Origin: Brucella pseudogrignonensis | GTDB taxonomy: Bacteria > Pseudomonadota > Alphaproteobacteria > Rhizobiales > Rhizobiaceae | Assembly: GCF_032190615.1 (NCBI RefSeq) | Contig: NZ_JAVLAT010000003.1 | Location: forward strand, 248,001 to 312,000 | Reading direction: 5' to 3' | DNA length: 64,000 nt | In this document: in pieces, positions 7,822 to 17,208 of the stretch | Layout of the letters: each line of letters starts with the position of its first letter | Position numbering within the stretch: position 1 is the first letter of the stretch | The notes under the pieces: generated by a model | What the model was told of the DNA's origin: nothing | Seen by the model: only the letters and a program-made list of their open reading frames with translations | Databases searched by the model: none | Position numbers and translations under genes: made by a program

Positions 7822-10755
7822 TTACTCACCCAAAGCTTGCTTGATCTTATCGGGTGTCATCGGCAGATGATAAAAGCGCTTACCTGTCGCATGGGTAATT
7901 GCATTGCCCGTCGCAGCCACAACCGGTATCATAACCACTTCTGCCAATCCCTTCGGTGGGGAGGTCTCGGAAAGCGGATCGAGATATTCAGCCGTCTGAG
8001 TCCAGACCGCTACGTCCTTACTGCGCGGCAGCATATAACGGTTAAAGTTCCATGTGCCATTGCCCGGACCATCTTCATAAAGCGGAAGCTCTTCCATCAA
8101 AGCATGGCCAATACCCATCGCCACACCACCCTGTTGTTGACCAGAAACCAACGCGGGAACGATAATATTGCCCGGATCAAGGATGCTGTGATGCTTCATG
8201 ATTTCGACTTCGCCGGTGAAGCTATTCACGTTGAGTTCGACGATACATGCCGCTGGCGTATAGGTGGTGACACCCGCATTGTTGCGCTGTACTGGCGGAA
8301 AATAAACGCTGCTTCGTTTGATGAAATCATAACCGCCTGTGGTCATGCGGCTTTTAAGCTCCGCTGAGGCACCGTCACCATAGCGAACGGAGAGAAGATC
8401 GACAGGCAGTTCGCGCATGCCAATAACAGGTATATCGAATTTGGCAGTTGCCCATTCCCAACGGCTGAAACAGTGAAGTGAAACGCCCGTCACCAAACCC
8501 ATTTCATGGGCTTTGCGAGCAAGACGTTCAAAGGATAACGTTTCCATGCCGCCACCACCGATGCCGCCTCCTGTTACACGCAGATCGCTTAGAGTGACAA
8601 CGCCACTGGCAATTTGTCCACCAGATGCACCTTCACTCCAGATGGCTTTTGCTGCTGGCCAGAATGTATTCTCAAAGAGGAAACGCGCTGCCTGTTGTGT
8701 TCCAAAGCCCAGAAAATAAGCGCTATTGGAAGCACTCATCGGCGGCAGTGCATTGGGAACCCAGAACGGGTCTTTTTGCAACTCGTCCTGCTGTTCCTGC
8801 GTAGTCGTGTAAGGCGACCAGTTGCTCACCATCGGCAATTCGGCAAAATCGGTCACACCAAATTCGACCACATCTGGCACTTTGCCCAACAGGTTTCGTA
8901 CCATCACCTGCTGCGCGGTGGTGGCCCCTGTGCCAATTTCCTGCACGCAATGGCGCATGGTCAATTTGCCATTTGTATCAAATTCGAGTGTAAGTGCAGA
9001 AGTATCCGCACCCGACCCATAGTCTTTCTGAACCTGCGCAAAACCTACGCCATAAAGTCGGCCGGGATTGGCTTTGTCATAATCTGACTTGGCTTGTTCG
9101 CGATTGACCCATAGTGGATTTTTAGCCACAAGTTCGAGCATTTCCACATTGCGCAAATCACCCAAAGGTTGCGCACCTTGCGTATTTTCGTCACCCGCAC
9201 GCATAGCATTGCGAAGGCGAAGCTCAACAGGATCAATGCCAAGCTCGGCTGCGATTTCATCGACCATCAGTTCGGTGATGCTCATCACCTGAATGGTGCC
9301 GTAGCCACGCATCGACCCTGCTTCTACAGCAGGTGTCGCAAGTGCTATGGAAGTGAGGTCTGATTTTGGAAAGTAATAGATCGACTGCGCGGCGGTTGCA
9401 GCGACCTGTGCCACCGAGAATGAGAAATTGGCGCGTCCGCCGCCATTACAATTATAGAAACCCTTCATGATTTCAAACTTGCCGGTCTTGCGATCAGCAA
9501 CAATTGTTACGTCCATTTCGATAGAGTGTCGCTTCAGACCAAGCTGAAACTGCTCATAGCGATCATTTGCCAGACGTACCGGCAATCCATCACCGTAAAA
9601 GCAGGCGGCAATCGCATAAAACGGAAAGATTGAGTGATCTTTTGATCCGTAGCCGACTGTGGTTCCCGTTAACAGCTTGATCGTCTCAACGGGGAAACGC
9701 TTATTGTCCTTGACCATTGCGGCAGCAACACGTGCAACCTCATAAGGCGATTGCGCAGCGACAATCAGGTGCAGCGTTTTCGACTTCGCATCATACCACG
9801 CATTGCCGTTGTCCGGCTCCATTGCACTCGGATCAATGGATTGCGAAAAGCCGTGCCGTTCAAGCACAAACTTGGTGTCGTCTTTACGCGCCTCTTCGAT
9901 GGCTTTGGCGATATCTTCGGCGGCGTTCATACCGCGCCGCATGGGTTCATAGGTCTCGCGTGCGACTTCTTCCGGATCGCGCACCCCGCCGCCGCCGCGA
10001 TGCTTGGTCAGCACAGAAGCAGGCACGAAAACGCCGGTTGTACTTTCTGATGGCCAAGTTGGTGTATCACCATCGAAACCGCCAAATATCACCGCATCCT
10101 GTATCGGCGAATAAGCCGATGATGCAGACGGTGTATCACCGCCGATGCGAACATAACGCGCTGCACCGTAATTGGCTGGCGATTTAACGCCCGTTTCTGC
10201 GCCATATTTCACAATGCTGGTTTCAAACCGTAAAAGACGCTTTGCGGCATCAAAACGATCAAAGTCATGGTAGACAAGTAGCGCTACTGGCTGTCCCAGA
10301 AGTGGTGCAGTCTGGCCCTTTGGCAGCAGAATAGTTTTACCGTAAAATTCGTCGGCCAGACCTTCTGCGTATGGTGCTGTCAAGCCATCGGCTTCAAAGT
10401 CTTCATGCAGAACCAGACGATCAGGTTGAAGATCAGCCCCTAATATGGTCAGATCAACGCCCTCAAAGGCTCGTTTTGCATCCGTTGCTTTGATGAAAAA
10501 AGCATGGGCTTGTTCTTTGGGCCAGCCTTCGAGATCGCGGGCGCGATAATCGCGCGAGAAGGTTTTCTCGCCAGTGACTTTACGAATAGCATCCCATCGA
10601 TAACGGGCATGACCGTCCGTTCCAATCCAGTCTGATGGGCTTGGTCCTGACTGGACTTCCAATGCATGAGCCACTGGTAGCCTCCCAAGCATCACTGTGA
10701 TGCCGGCGATTGTTCCCAGTTTCATAAAATTGCGACGTGAAATATTCAAACTCAT
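7822..10755 (-). CDS. Molybdopterin-binding large subunit of a xanthine-dehydrogenase/aldehyde-oxidase family enzyme (second paralogue)
   Basis: This 977-residue Mo-hydroxylase large subunit would hydroxylate an N-heterocycle or oxidise an aldehyde, passing electrons to the 2Fe-2S and cytochrome subunits. It starts with a Tat signal (SRRNFMKLGTIAGITVMLG), so it is probably exported folded with its cofactor. Visible motifs are HGFSQSIDP near residue 300, GSMRGYGTIQ for cofactor binding, CVQEIGTGATTAQQ, and the catalytic Glu in SPPKGLAEV near the C-terminus. ATG 10755 is chosen because the GGGGGGAA stretch is too close to ATG 10758. It resembles the first large subunit (12709-15627) along its whole length, so it is a tandem paralogue. 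The substrate is unknown. Confidence 0.88.
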   Translation of the reverse strand: MSLNISRRNFMKLGTIAGITVMLGRLPVAHALEVQSGPSPSDWIGTDGHARYRWDAIRKVTGEKTFSRDYRARDLEGWPKEQAHAFFIKATDAKRAFEGVDLTILGADLQPDRLVLHEDFEADGLTAPYAEGLADEFYGKTILLPKGQTAPLLGQPVALLVYHDFDRFDAAKRLLRFETSIVKYGAETGVKSPANYGAARYVRIGGDTPSASSAYSPIQDAVIFGGFDGDTPTWPSESTTGVFVPASVLTKHRGGGGVRDPEEVARETYEPMRRGMNAAEDIAKAIEEARKDDTKFVLERHGFSQSIDPSAMEPDNGNAWYDAKSKTLHLIVAAQSPYEVARVAAAMVKDNKRFPVETIKLLTGTTVGYGSKDHSIFPFYAIAACFYGDGLPVRLANDRYEQFQLGLKRHSIEMDVTIVADRKTGKFEIMKGFYNCNGGGRANFSFSVAQVAATAAQSIYYFPKSDLTSIALATPAVEAGSMRGYGTIQVMSITELMVDEIAAELGIDPVELRLRNAMRAGDENTQGAQPLGDLRNVEMLELVAKNPLWVNREQAKSDYDKANPGRLYGVGFAQVQKDYGSGADTSALTLEFDTNGKLTMRHCVQEIGTGATTAQQVMVRNLLGKVPDVVEFGVTDFAELPMVSNWSPYTTTQEQQDELQKDPFWVPNALPPMSASNSAYFLGFGTQQAARFLFENTFWPAAKAIWSEGASGGQIASGVVTLSDLRVTGGGIGGGGMETLSFERLARKAHEMGLVTGVSLHCFSRWEWATAKFDIPVIGMRELPVDLLSVRYGDGASAELKSRMTTGGYDFIKRSSVYFPPVQRNNAGVTTYTPAACIVELNVNSFTGEVEIMKHHSILDPGNIIVPALVSGQQQGGVAMGIGHALMEELPLYEDGPGNGTWNFNRYMLPRSKDVAVWTQTAEYLDPLSETSPPKGLAEVVMIPVVAATGNAITHATGKRFYHLPMTPDKIKQALGE

Positions 10756-10812
10756 CATTCCCCCCTGGGGTTGATTCGATTACGCCTTAAAAATGCATTT
10801 AATTCCGTATAA

Positions 10813-10838
10813 GCCGGACTGAGTTTCTTCAGCCCGGC
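10813..10838. repeat. Hairpin between cytochrome c and second large-subunit genes
   Basis: GCCGGACTGA (10813-10822) and TCAGCCCGGC (10829-10838) pair with one mismatch around a six-base loop. It follows the cytochrome gene on the minus strand without a clear T-run. It could lower read-through into, or protect the 3' end of, the upstream transcript. Confidence 0.5.
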
Positions 10839-10847
10839 CTATCTATC

Positions 10848-12155
10848 TCAATCAACGGCTGTTTCCTGAGCGCTAACCTGCTCGGGCGTCACAGGTGTAG
10901 CCTGTCCACCCCATTCGGCTCTCATCCAGCTGATAAGTGCTGCGATCTCGGAATCCTCTATGACGTGTGCAAATGGCGGCATCGCATACATGCGTTGGCC
11001 ATTGGCGAATGTCTGTGTCGGAATACCGTTCAGAACCACTTTGATCAGTGTTTGCGCATTATCCATTGCCAGCGTGGCGTTCCCCTTCATAGCGGGTGCG
11101 ACGTTGGGGATGCCTTCCCCGTTCATTCCATGACAGCCTGAACAGGAGGAAATATAGGCCAGCCGACCTTGATCCATTACGCTCCCCGGCTGCGCATTCT
11201 CTGCTTGGGGCAAGGGCTCGGGCGCCGGTGAAGCTTGGGCAATATTGCCTTCATCATCCGTCAGCAGATAAGTGGCGACTGCCTTGACATCGTCCGGTTC
11301 CATGACGCTGGTAGAAAAATGCGTCACTGTATTCATACCGGCAAATGACGTGCCCTGCGGTGCGATACCGGTTGAAAGATACTGGCTAAGCGTCTTAACA
11401 TCGAAGCCATGCTTCGTGAGTGCCGCTGCTGTGATGTTGGGAACAGCCAGTCCATCAACTTCACCACCTTGCAGCGAGCGGAAGAAATCTACGCCCATCA
11501 TGATATTGCGCGGAGAGTGGCACGCGCCACAATGCGCCAGCCCTTCAACCAGATAAGCACCGCGGTTCCATTCCGCTGAACGCAGCGGATTGTTCGGAAC
11601 CTCACGGTTGGGGAAGTTCAGCAGCGTCCAGAAATTGAGGAAAGGTCGCACCGGCAGCATGAAAACGCCGGTATTATCCTTGTTGGCCACCGGCAAGGCT
11701 GGAATGCTCATCATATAGGCATAGAGCGCATCAAGATCATCTGGCGTGGTAATATGCGTGTAAACATAAGGCATCGCCGGATAGAGATTGCCTTTGCCCG
11801 CCGCGATACCGTCACGCAAAGCCCGATGGAAATCTGCACGCGTATAATTACCGATGCCAAATTCTTTATCCGGCGTAATATTGGTCGAGTAAACCGTTCC
11901 AAAAGGCGTTGGAATGGGCACGCCGCCAGCGGCCATTGGTCCTTCAGGTAGCGAATGACAGCCAAAGCAGTCACCTGCCAGGGCCAGCTCGCGCCCGCGC
12001 GGAATGAGGCTTTGCATTTGCTCCGCCGACAAGGGCTGTTGAGCTTGCGGTGCAACACTGGATTGTCGAAAAAGACCAAACAGGATGGGAAGCGCAACAA
12101 GGGCACCCAACACGATGATGGCTAAGATCGAATTGCGCAATCTGTGGCTTTTCAT
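10848..12155 (-). CDS. Membrane-anchored tri-haem cytochrome c subunit
   Basis: This 435-residue electron-transfer subunit would take electrons from the 2Fe-2S subunit and pass them to the respiratory chain. An N-terminal anchor (ILAIIVLGALVALPILFGLF, residues 10-29) places three cytochrome c domains in the periplasm. The haem motifs are CFGCH (63-67), CGACH (209-213) and CSGCH (338-342). The chosen ATG has AGGAGG eight bases upstream; the longer frame to 12182 only overlaps the 2Fe-2S gene. This tri-haem type is known from periplasmic aldehyde, isoquinoline and nicotinate dehydrogenases. The role is inferred from that family and from the operon. Confidence 0.92.
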   Translation of the reverse strand: MKSHRLRNSILAIIVLGALVALPILFGLFRQSSVAPQAQQPLSAEQMQSLIPRGRELALAGDCFGCHSLPEGPMAAGGVPIPTPFGTVYSTNITPDKEFGIGNYTRADFHRALRDGIAAGKGNLYPAMPYVYTHITTPDDLDALYAYMMSIPALPVANKDNTGVFMLPVRPFLNFWTLLNFPNREVPNNPLRSAEWNRGAYLVEGLAHCGACHSPRNIMMGVDFFRSLQGGEVDGLAVPNITAAALTKHGFDVKTLSQYLSTGIAPQGTSFAGMNTVTHFSTSVMEPDDVKAVATYLLTDDEGNIAQASPAPEPLPQAENAQPGSVMDQGRLAYISSCSGCHGMNGEGIPNVAPAMKGNATLAMDNAQTLIKVVLNGIPTQTFANGQRMYAMPPFAHVIEDSEIAALISWMRAEWGGQATPVTPEQVSAQETAVD

Positions 12156-12166
12156 CGCTTTTCCTC

Positions 12167-12712
12167 CTATCCGATCACGCAACCGGGTGTGGCAAGCGCC
12201 ACATCGCGGATGGCTTCGTAATAACGCACATAGCCTGTGCAGCGGCAGATATGAACATCCAGCGCCTCTTCAATCGCGCCTTCAAGATCGGCACGTTTGA
12301 CAGGCTGGCGTTTAAGCTGATCGATGAAAACTGTTGCACCAGCCACAAATCCGGGCGTGCAATAGCCACACTGGAATGAGAAATTATCGATGAAAGCCTG
12401 CTGGATCGGCGTCAGCTTTGTAACCTTGCCATCAGCATCGGTTTCGGCCTGACCTTCGATTGTGATAATCGATTTTCCATTAAAGAAATGGGCATCATAG
12501 ATGCAGGTGCGGCTTTCCGTGCGCGTACCATCCTTTTGTACCTCGACAATGGTGCACGCATGGCAGATGCCTTGTCCGCAACCAAAATGCGTGCCTGTTA
12601 AATCAAGATATTCGTGCAGGAAATCGATCATGGGCATACCGACAGGCACCTCTACAGGGCCAATGGTCTTGCCATTGATGGTAAGAGAAAGTGGGCGTTT
12701 TTCGATGCTCAT
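12167..12712 (-). CDS. 2Fe-2S small subunit of molybdenum hydroxylase
   Basis: This 181-residue iron-sulfur subunit relays electrons from the molybdenum site. A plant-ferredoxin-like cluster is held by Cys45, Cys50, Cys53 and Cys70 (CGQGICHAC then C). A second, all-helical cluster domain uses Cys115, Cys118, Cys156 and Cys158 (CGYC and CRC). It has no signal peptide, consistent with co-export in complex with a Tat-carrying large subunit. Its ATG overlaps the TGA of the first large subunit (12709-12712). One small subunit appears to serve two large subunits. Family and function class are clear. Confidence 0.93.
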   Translation of the reverse strand: MSIEKRPLSLTINGKTIGPVEVPVGMPMIDFLHEYLDLTGTHFGCGQGICHACTIVEVQKDGTRTESRTCIYDAHFFNGKSIITIEGQAETDADGKVTKLTPIQQAFIDNFSFQCGYCTPGFVAGATVFIDQLKRQPVKRADLEGAIEEALDVHICRCTGYVRYYEAIRDVALATPGCVIG

Positions 12713-15627
12713 GATAAGGCCCTTTTTACTTTTTCCGGAGTAATCGGAAATTCATAGAAACGTTTGCCGGTGGCATGCGTAATGGCGTTGCTGGTTGCCG
12801 GCAGGATCGGGATCATGCCCAGTTCTGCCATGCCTTTTGGTGGTGAGGTCTCTGAAAGTGGAGGCAGATAATCTGTTGTCTGGTTCCAGACTGCGACGTC
12901 CTTGGCACGCGGCAATGTATAGCGGTTAAAGTTCCATGTGCCGTTGCCCGGGCCATCTTCATAAAGCGGCATTTCTTCCATTAGAGCATGCCCAATACCC
13001 ATCGCCGTGCCGCCTTGTATCTGCCCCGACACAAGCTCCGGCACAATCATGGTGCCCGGTGCCATCATCATGTGATGGCGCATCACCTGAACCTGGCCGG
13101 TGAAGGTATTCACGTTGACTTCGACGAGACAGGCCGCTGGTGTCACGGTTGTCGGATCTGCACCTGCGCGCTTTGTCGGCGGATAATAAGCAATCTTGCG
13201 TTTGATGAAGTCATAGCCTGCTGTTGTCATACGGCTTTTGAGCTCATCAGAAGCGCCGTCGCCATATTTCACTGCAAGCGCATCAAGCGGCAGATTTTTC
13301 TCCCCCACAGTTGGAATGTCAAAATCTGCACGCGACCATTGCCAGCTGCTGTAAGCATGGACTGCAACACCGGTGATCAGTCCCATTTCATGAGCTTTTT
13401 TGGCAAGGCGCTCAAACGGGATTGGCGTCATCCCGCCTCCCCCGATGCCATCCGGACCGACACGGATGTCGGAGAGTTCAACATTGAGGCTTGCGATGGC
13501 ACCCCCGCCAACGCCTTCACTCCAAAGCGCTTTAGCAGCAGGCCAAAGACTGTTTTCCAGCAGGAAACGCCCCGCCTGGCGCGTGCCGAAGCCGATATAA
13601 TAAACACCGCTCGATGAGCTCATGTCCGGTATCAGCGCGGGTGTCCAGTATGGATCGGTTTTTGACAATTCGTCCTGTTCTTTTTGACCGGCATAGCTTG
13701 TGTGCAGCGGAAGCTGTTCGAATTCCGTCACACCGAAATCAACCACATCGGGCGCCTTGCCGAGCGCTTGCCAGACCATCACTTGCTGTGCCGTCGTGCC
13801 GCCCGTCCCGATCTCCTGCACGCAATGGCGCATGGTCAGTTTGCCATTTGCATCAAACTCAAGCACGAGAGCCGTTGGAACACCGCTTGAGCCATAAACC
13901 TGCTGAACCTGAGCAAAGCCAACCCCATAGAGTTTGCCCGGATTGGCGGCTTCGTATTCAGCTTTGGCTTTTTCGCGGTTTTGCCAGATGGGGTGCTTTT
14001 CGGCGAGATTGAGCATTTCCACATTGCGTGGATCGCCAGCAATAATGCCGCCTTGCGTGTTGGGATAACCTTCCAGAATAGCATTGCGGCGACGCAATTC
14101 TATCGGATCAATCTTTAGTTCACTGGCCAGTTCATCAACCAGAAGTTCGGTAATGGCCATTGATTGCAGGGAGCCAAAACCACGCATCGAACCCGCCTCG
14201 ACGGCCGGTGTTGCCATGGCAAGCGCCGTCAGGTCGGATTTTGGGAAATAATAGATTGATTGGGCACCGCGTGCGGCCACATGGGAAACCGCAACCGACA
14301 GGTTTTCACGTCCGCCGCCGTTGCAATTATAAAATCCCTTTAGAATCTCGAATTTTCCGGTCTTTCGATCAGCCGTGATCGAAACATCCATCTCGACAGA
14401 ATGGCGTTTCATGCCCATCTGAAATTGTTCATAACGGTCGTTGGCCATACGGATCGCATGACCCTCTCCATAAAAACACGCTGCCATCGCATAGAACGGA
14501 AAGACCGAGTAATCTTTTGAACCATAGCCAACCGTTGAGCCTGTTAACAAAACAATCTTCTCAACCGGAAAGAGCTTGTTGTTTTTTGCAAGCATTGCCA
14601 CAGCGTTGACGATACCCGCTGGCGATTGGGTTGCCGTCATCACATGCATGGTCTTTGTGGAGGCATCATACCAGGCATTACAATTGTCTGGCTCCATTGC
14701 GCATGGATCAATTGACTGCGAAAAGCCATGGCGTTCCAGTACGATTTTGTCAGGGTTGTTGCGCGCGGCTTCCACCTCGTCTGATATGCTCTTCGCATAG
14801 TCCATTGCTATACCTTGCGTATCAGGCTTTTCTTCTGCCCGATGCAAAGCTTCGATAAAGCCGCCGCCGCGATCTTTCCGGACAATCGGTGGAATGGAAA
14901 TTGCCTTATCCGGCGCATAAGGCGGCCAGACAGGAGTGTTGCCGTCAAATCCGCCTTTAATACCGGCATCCTGATAAGGAGAAAAAACCGACGCATCATA
15001 CGGTGTTTCACCACCAATCCGCACATAGCGCGCAGCTCCATAATTTGCCGGTGGCTTAGGGCCAGTTTTTTCGCCATAAATGACGGCCCGATCCTCGAAC
15101 CGCAGCTGTCGTTTTGCGGCATCAAAACGATCAAAATCCTTGTAGATCAGAATTGCAACCGGATGACCCAATATAGGGGGCGTTTCACCTTTCGGGACAA
15201 GGATATTATAGCCGTAGAAGCCTTTGCCCATATTCGTGTCTTGCGGGATATTCAGCCCGTCACGAACAAGATCCTCCTGAAGCAAAACTTTGTCCGGCTG
15301 CAGATCAGCGCTCAGAATGGAAAGGTCAATGCCTTCGAATGTGCGATCCGCCTGGGTCGCCTTGATCATGAAGGCATGGCTTTGTTGTTTCGGCCAGCCG
15401 GGAATGTCACGTGCGCGATAATCACGGGCAAAGTTCTTTTGTCCGGTTACTTTGCGCACACCATCCCAGCGGAAACGTGCCTTACCATCCTTACCGATCC
15501 AGTCGGTTGATGTCGGGCCGGAGTGCACTTCCAGAGCATTTGCAGTTGGAACGCGTCCAAGCATGACAGTGATACCGGCAAACGTGCCAAGCTTGATAAA
15601 ATCACGACGTGAAAGACCAGACGCCAT
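12709..15627 (-). CDS. Molybdopterin-binding large subunit of a xanthine-dehydrogenase/aldehyde-oxidase family enzyme (first paralogue)
   Basis: This is the first gene of the Mo-hydroxylase operon, 972 residues. It has a Tat signal at the N-terminus (SRRDFIKLGTFAGITVMLG) and GAGGGG upstream of the ATG. Substrate- and cofactor-site motifs are HGFSQSIDPCAMEPDN, GSMRGFGSLQ, CVQEIGTGGTTAQQ and the catalytic Glu in SPPKGMAELG. It lacks FAD and Fe-S domains, so it must work with the separate 2Fe-2S and cytochrome subunits. It stays close to the second paralogue in most blocks but differs in loops around residues 225-265 and 640-690. This suggests a different substrate or a paired complex. The reaction is not identifiable from sequence alone. 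Confidence 0.9.
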   Translation of the reverse strand: MASGLSRRDFIKLGTFAGITVMLGRVPTANALEVHSGPTSTDWIGKDGKARFRWDGVRKVTGQKNFARDYRARDIPGWPKQQSHAFMIKATQADRTFEGIDLSILSADLQPDKVLLQEDLVRDGLNIPQDTNMGKGFYGYNILVPKGETPPILGHPVAILIYKDFDRFDAAKRQLRFEDRAVIYGEKTGPKPPANYGAARYVRIGGETPYDASVFSPYQDAGIKGGFDGNTPVWPPYAPDKAISIPPIVRKDRGGGFIEALHRAEEKPDTQGIAMDYAKSISDEVEAARNNPDKIVLERHGFSQSIDPCAMEPDNCNAWYDASTKTMHVMTATQSPAGIVNAVAMLAKNNKLFPVEKIVLLTGSTVGYGSKDYSVFPFYAMAACFYGEGHAIRMANDRYEQFQMGMKRHSVEMDVSITADRKTGKFEILKGFYNCNGGGRENLSVAVSHVAARGAQSIYYFPKSDLTALAMATPAVEAGSMRGFGSLQSMAITELLVDELASELKIDPIELRRRNAILEGYPNTQGGIIAGDPRNVEMLNLAEKHPIWQNREKAKAEYEAANPGKLYGVGFAQVQQVYGSSGVPTALVLEFDANGKLTMRHCVQEIGTGGTTAQQVMVWQALGKAPDVVDFGVTEFEQLPLHTSYAGQKEQDELSKTDPYWTPALIPDMSSSSGVYYIGFGTRQAGRFLLENSLWPAAKALWSEGVGGGAIASLNVELSDIRVGPDGIGGGGMTPIPFERLAKKAHEMGLITGVAVHAYSSWQWSRADFDIPTVGEKNLPLDALAVKYGDGASDELKSRMTTAGYDFIKRKIAYYPPTKRAGADPTTVTPAACLVEVNVNTFTGQVQVMRHHMMMAPGTMIVPELVSGQIQGGTAMGIGHALMEEMPLYEDGPGNGTWNFNRYTLPRAKDVAVWNQTTDYLPPLSETSPPKGMAELGMIPILPATSNAITHATGKRFYEFPITPEKVKRALS

Positions 15628-15757
15628 AAGCTTTTCCCCTCAAAGCAGAATCCGACACGCTGAAGCAGCATCTGAAAACATGCCCTATAAAATCAAAAAA
15701 CGGAGGCGAAGCTTATGCACTTATTGGATAAAAACACTGCATCACGCCCCGTATAAG

Positions 15758-15782
15758 CCATACGGAGTGATCCTCCGTATGG
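15758..15782. terminator. 10-bp inverted repeat downstream of the cyd operon
   Basis: CCATACGGAG (15758-15767) and CTCCGTATGG (15773-15782) pair perfectly around five bases. It lies 25 bp after the cydX-like stop on the minus strand and just upstream of the Mo-hydroxylase operon. It may end cyd transcription or act as an operator for the next operon. No strong T-run follows. Confidence 0.5.
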
Positions 15783-15807
15783 GATACTCAGTAAAAAATC
15801 GAAGCCC

Positions 15808-16050
15808 TCAATATTCGAGATGTCGCTGAGATGTCTTCGACTTCTGTGTATCTTCACCGCGCCGTTTTTGGCTTGCTGCATCGTCCTGTTCTTCAAAAAG
15901 AACACCACCGAGCGCTGCAACAAGGATCATAAATCCGGTGCCGAGCAACCAAGAGAGATACCAAGGGCCGTAATCACCAAGGATGATGCCAATAAGGATC
16001 GCAATGACTGCGATGATCATTGCCACCACAAAACGCCAGAATACAGTCAT
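15808..16050 (-). CDS. cydX: Small membrane protein after cydB, extended CydX-like
   Basis: This 80-residue protein lies 10 bp after cydB, with AAGGAG upstream of the ATG. Two hydrophobic segments are visible: MTVFWRFVVAMIIAVIAILI and WYLSWLLGTGFMILVAALGG. The second, followed by VLFEEQ, resembles the short CydX accessory subunit (WYFxWxLG then E), which stabilises the haem site of cytochrome bd. Typical CydX has about 30-45 residues and one helix. Here there is an extra N-terminal helix and a charged tail of about 30 residues. A CydX protein is known to be needed for bd oxidase in Brucella. Position and motif support the call; the extra helix is unexplained. Confidence 0.65.
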   Translation of the reverse strand: MTVFWRFVVAMIIAVIAILIGIILGDYGPWYLSWLLGTGFMILVAALGGVLFEEQDDAASQKRRGEDTQKSKTSQRHLEY

Positions 16051-16060
16051 CTTGCTCTCC

Positions 16061-17194
16061 TTAAAATGCGTGGTGCGACGTCTCGACATGATCAGGATCG
16101 ACCTTACCGCGCATCACCCAGAAAGCCCAGCTCGTATACATGACGATCAAAGGCATGAAGATAACGGTGAAACCCAACATCCACATCAGTGTCAGCTCGC
16201 TGGAGCCAGAGTTCCAAACTGTCAGGCTATGTGAAGGATTAGTGCTCGACGGCATCATGAACGGGAACATGGCAGCACCAGCAGTGCCGATAACCCCAAT
16301 CCATGCAATGGCCCCAAGCCACCACCCAAGCAAGGCCTTGCGGGCAAACAGGGCGACGAGCCCCAGAACGGCACCGATATATGTCAGCACTGGAACAATC
16401 CACAAAACGGAATACTCATGGAAGTTTGACAAAAGAGCACCCGGTGTGCGCTCAACGACCTGATGAAGAGGGGTTTGTGGAACGCCGGGATTAGGGCCCT
16501 GGACGATCTGATAACCATCCATGCCCGACACCCAAAATCCACCAATTGTGAACAGAACCAGTGCCAGTATACCGCCGAATAGCGAAGCTTTTCGCGCACG
16601 ATCTGCGAGATTGCCAACGCCGCCGCTCATCAGCATCGCGCCGCCCATATAGATCGACAGCGAAACAGAAAGCAGACCACACAGGATTGCAAATGGATTG
16701 AACAGTTCAATGAAGCTGCCGGTATAATAGGATGTCATCCGCCAGTCGAAGTTGAACGGCACACCCTGAATGACATTGCCGAAAGCCGCACCAAACACCA
16801 GCATCGGCACAAAACCGGAAACGAACAGCGTCCAGTCCCATGCGTTTCTCCAACGTAGAGATGGCATCTTACTGCGATATTCAAAGCCCAGCGGACGGAC
16901 GATCATGCTGAACAGCAAGACCAGCATAACGATGTAAAAGCCCGAGAATGCGGTTGCGTAGACCAAAGGCCATGCTGCGAAAATTGCACCGCCACCAAGA
17001 ATAAACCAGACCTGATTTCCATCCCAATGCGGGCCGATAATGTTGAGCGCGACACGCCGTTCTGTATCGGTGCGCCCCACATAGCGCAGCAATGTGCCAA
17101 CGCCCATATCCATGCCGACCATGATGGCGAGGCCCATCAGCAGAACACCAAGTAGCAACCACCATACAAGTTGAAGTACGAGATAAATATCCAT
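16061..17194 (-). CDS. cydB: Cytochrome bd ubiquinol oxidase subunit II
   Basis: This is subunit II of the high-affinity bd oxidase, 377 residues, an integral membrane protein that supports the haem-bearing subunit I. It begins MDIYLVLQLVWWLLLGVLLMG and contains GPHWDGNQVWFILGGGAIFAAWP, the conserved cydB block near residues 54-75. Eight or nine hydrophobic segments are visible. GGGAG precedes the ATG. It follows cydA after 14 bp and precedes the cydX-like gene. The enzyme reduces oxygen with quinol at low oxygen. Identification is secure. Confidence 0.97.
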   Translation of the reverse strand: MDIYLVLQLVWWLLLGVLLMGLAIMVGMDMGVGTLLRYVGRTDTERRVALNIIGPHWDGNQVWFILGGGAIFAAWPLVYATAFSGFYIVMLVLLFSMIVRPLGFEYRSKMPSLRWRNAWDWTLFVSGFVPMLVFGAAFGNVIQGVPFNFDWRMTSYYTGSFIELFNPFAILCGLLSVSLSIYMGGAMLMSGGVGNLADRARKASLFGGILALVLFTIGGFWVSGMDGYQIVQGPNPGVPQTPLHQVVERTPGALLSNFHEYSVLWIVPVLTYIGAVLGLVALFARKALLGWWLGAIAWIGVIGTAGAAMFPFMMPSSTNPSHSLTVWNSGSSELTLMWMLGFTVIFMPLIVMYTSWAFWVMRGKVDPDHVETSHHAF

Positions 17195-17208
17195 GAAATA
17201 TCTCCCGA

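Noticed and set aside
12988..13617. 209-residue plus-strand open frame
   Set aside because: It lies antisense to the first molybdenum large subunit; the composition is shadow-like.
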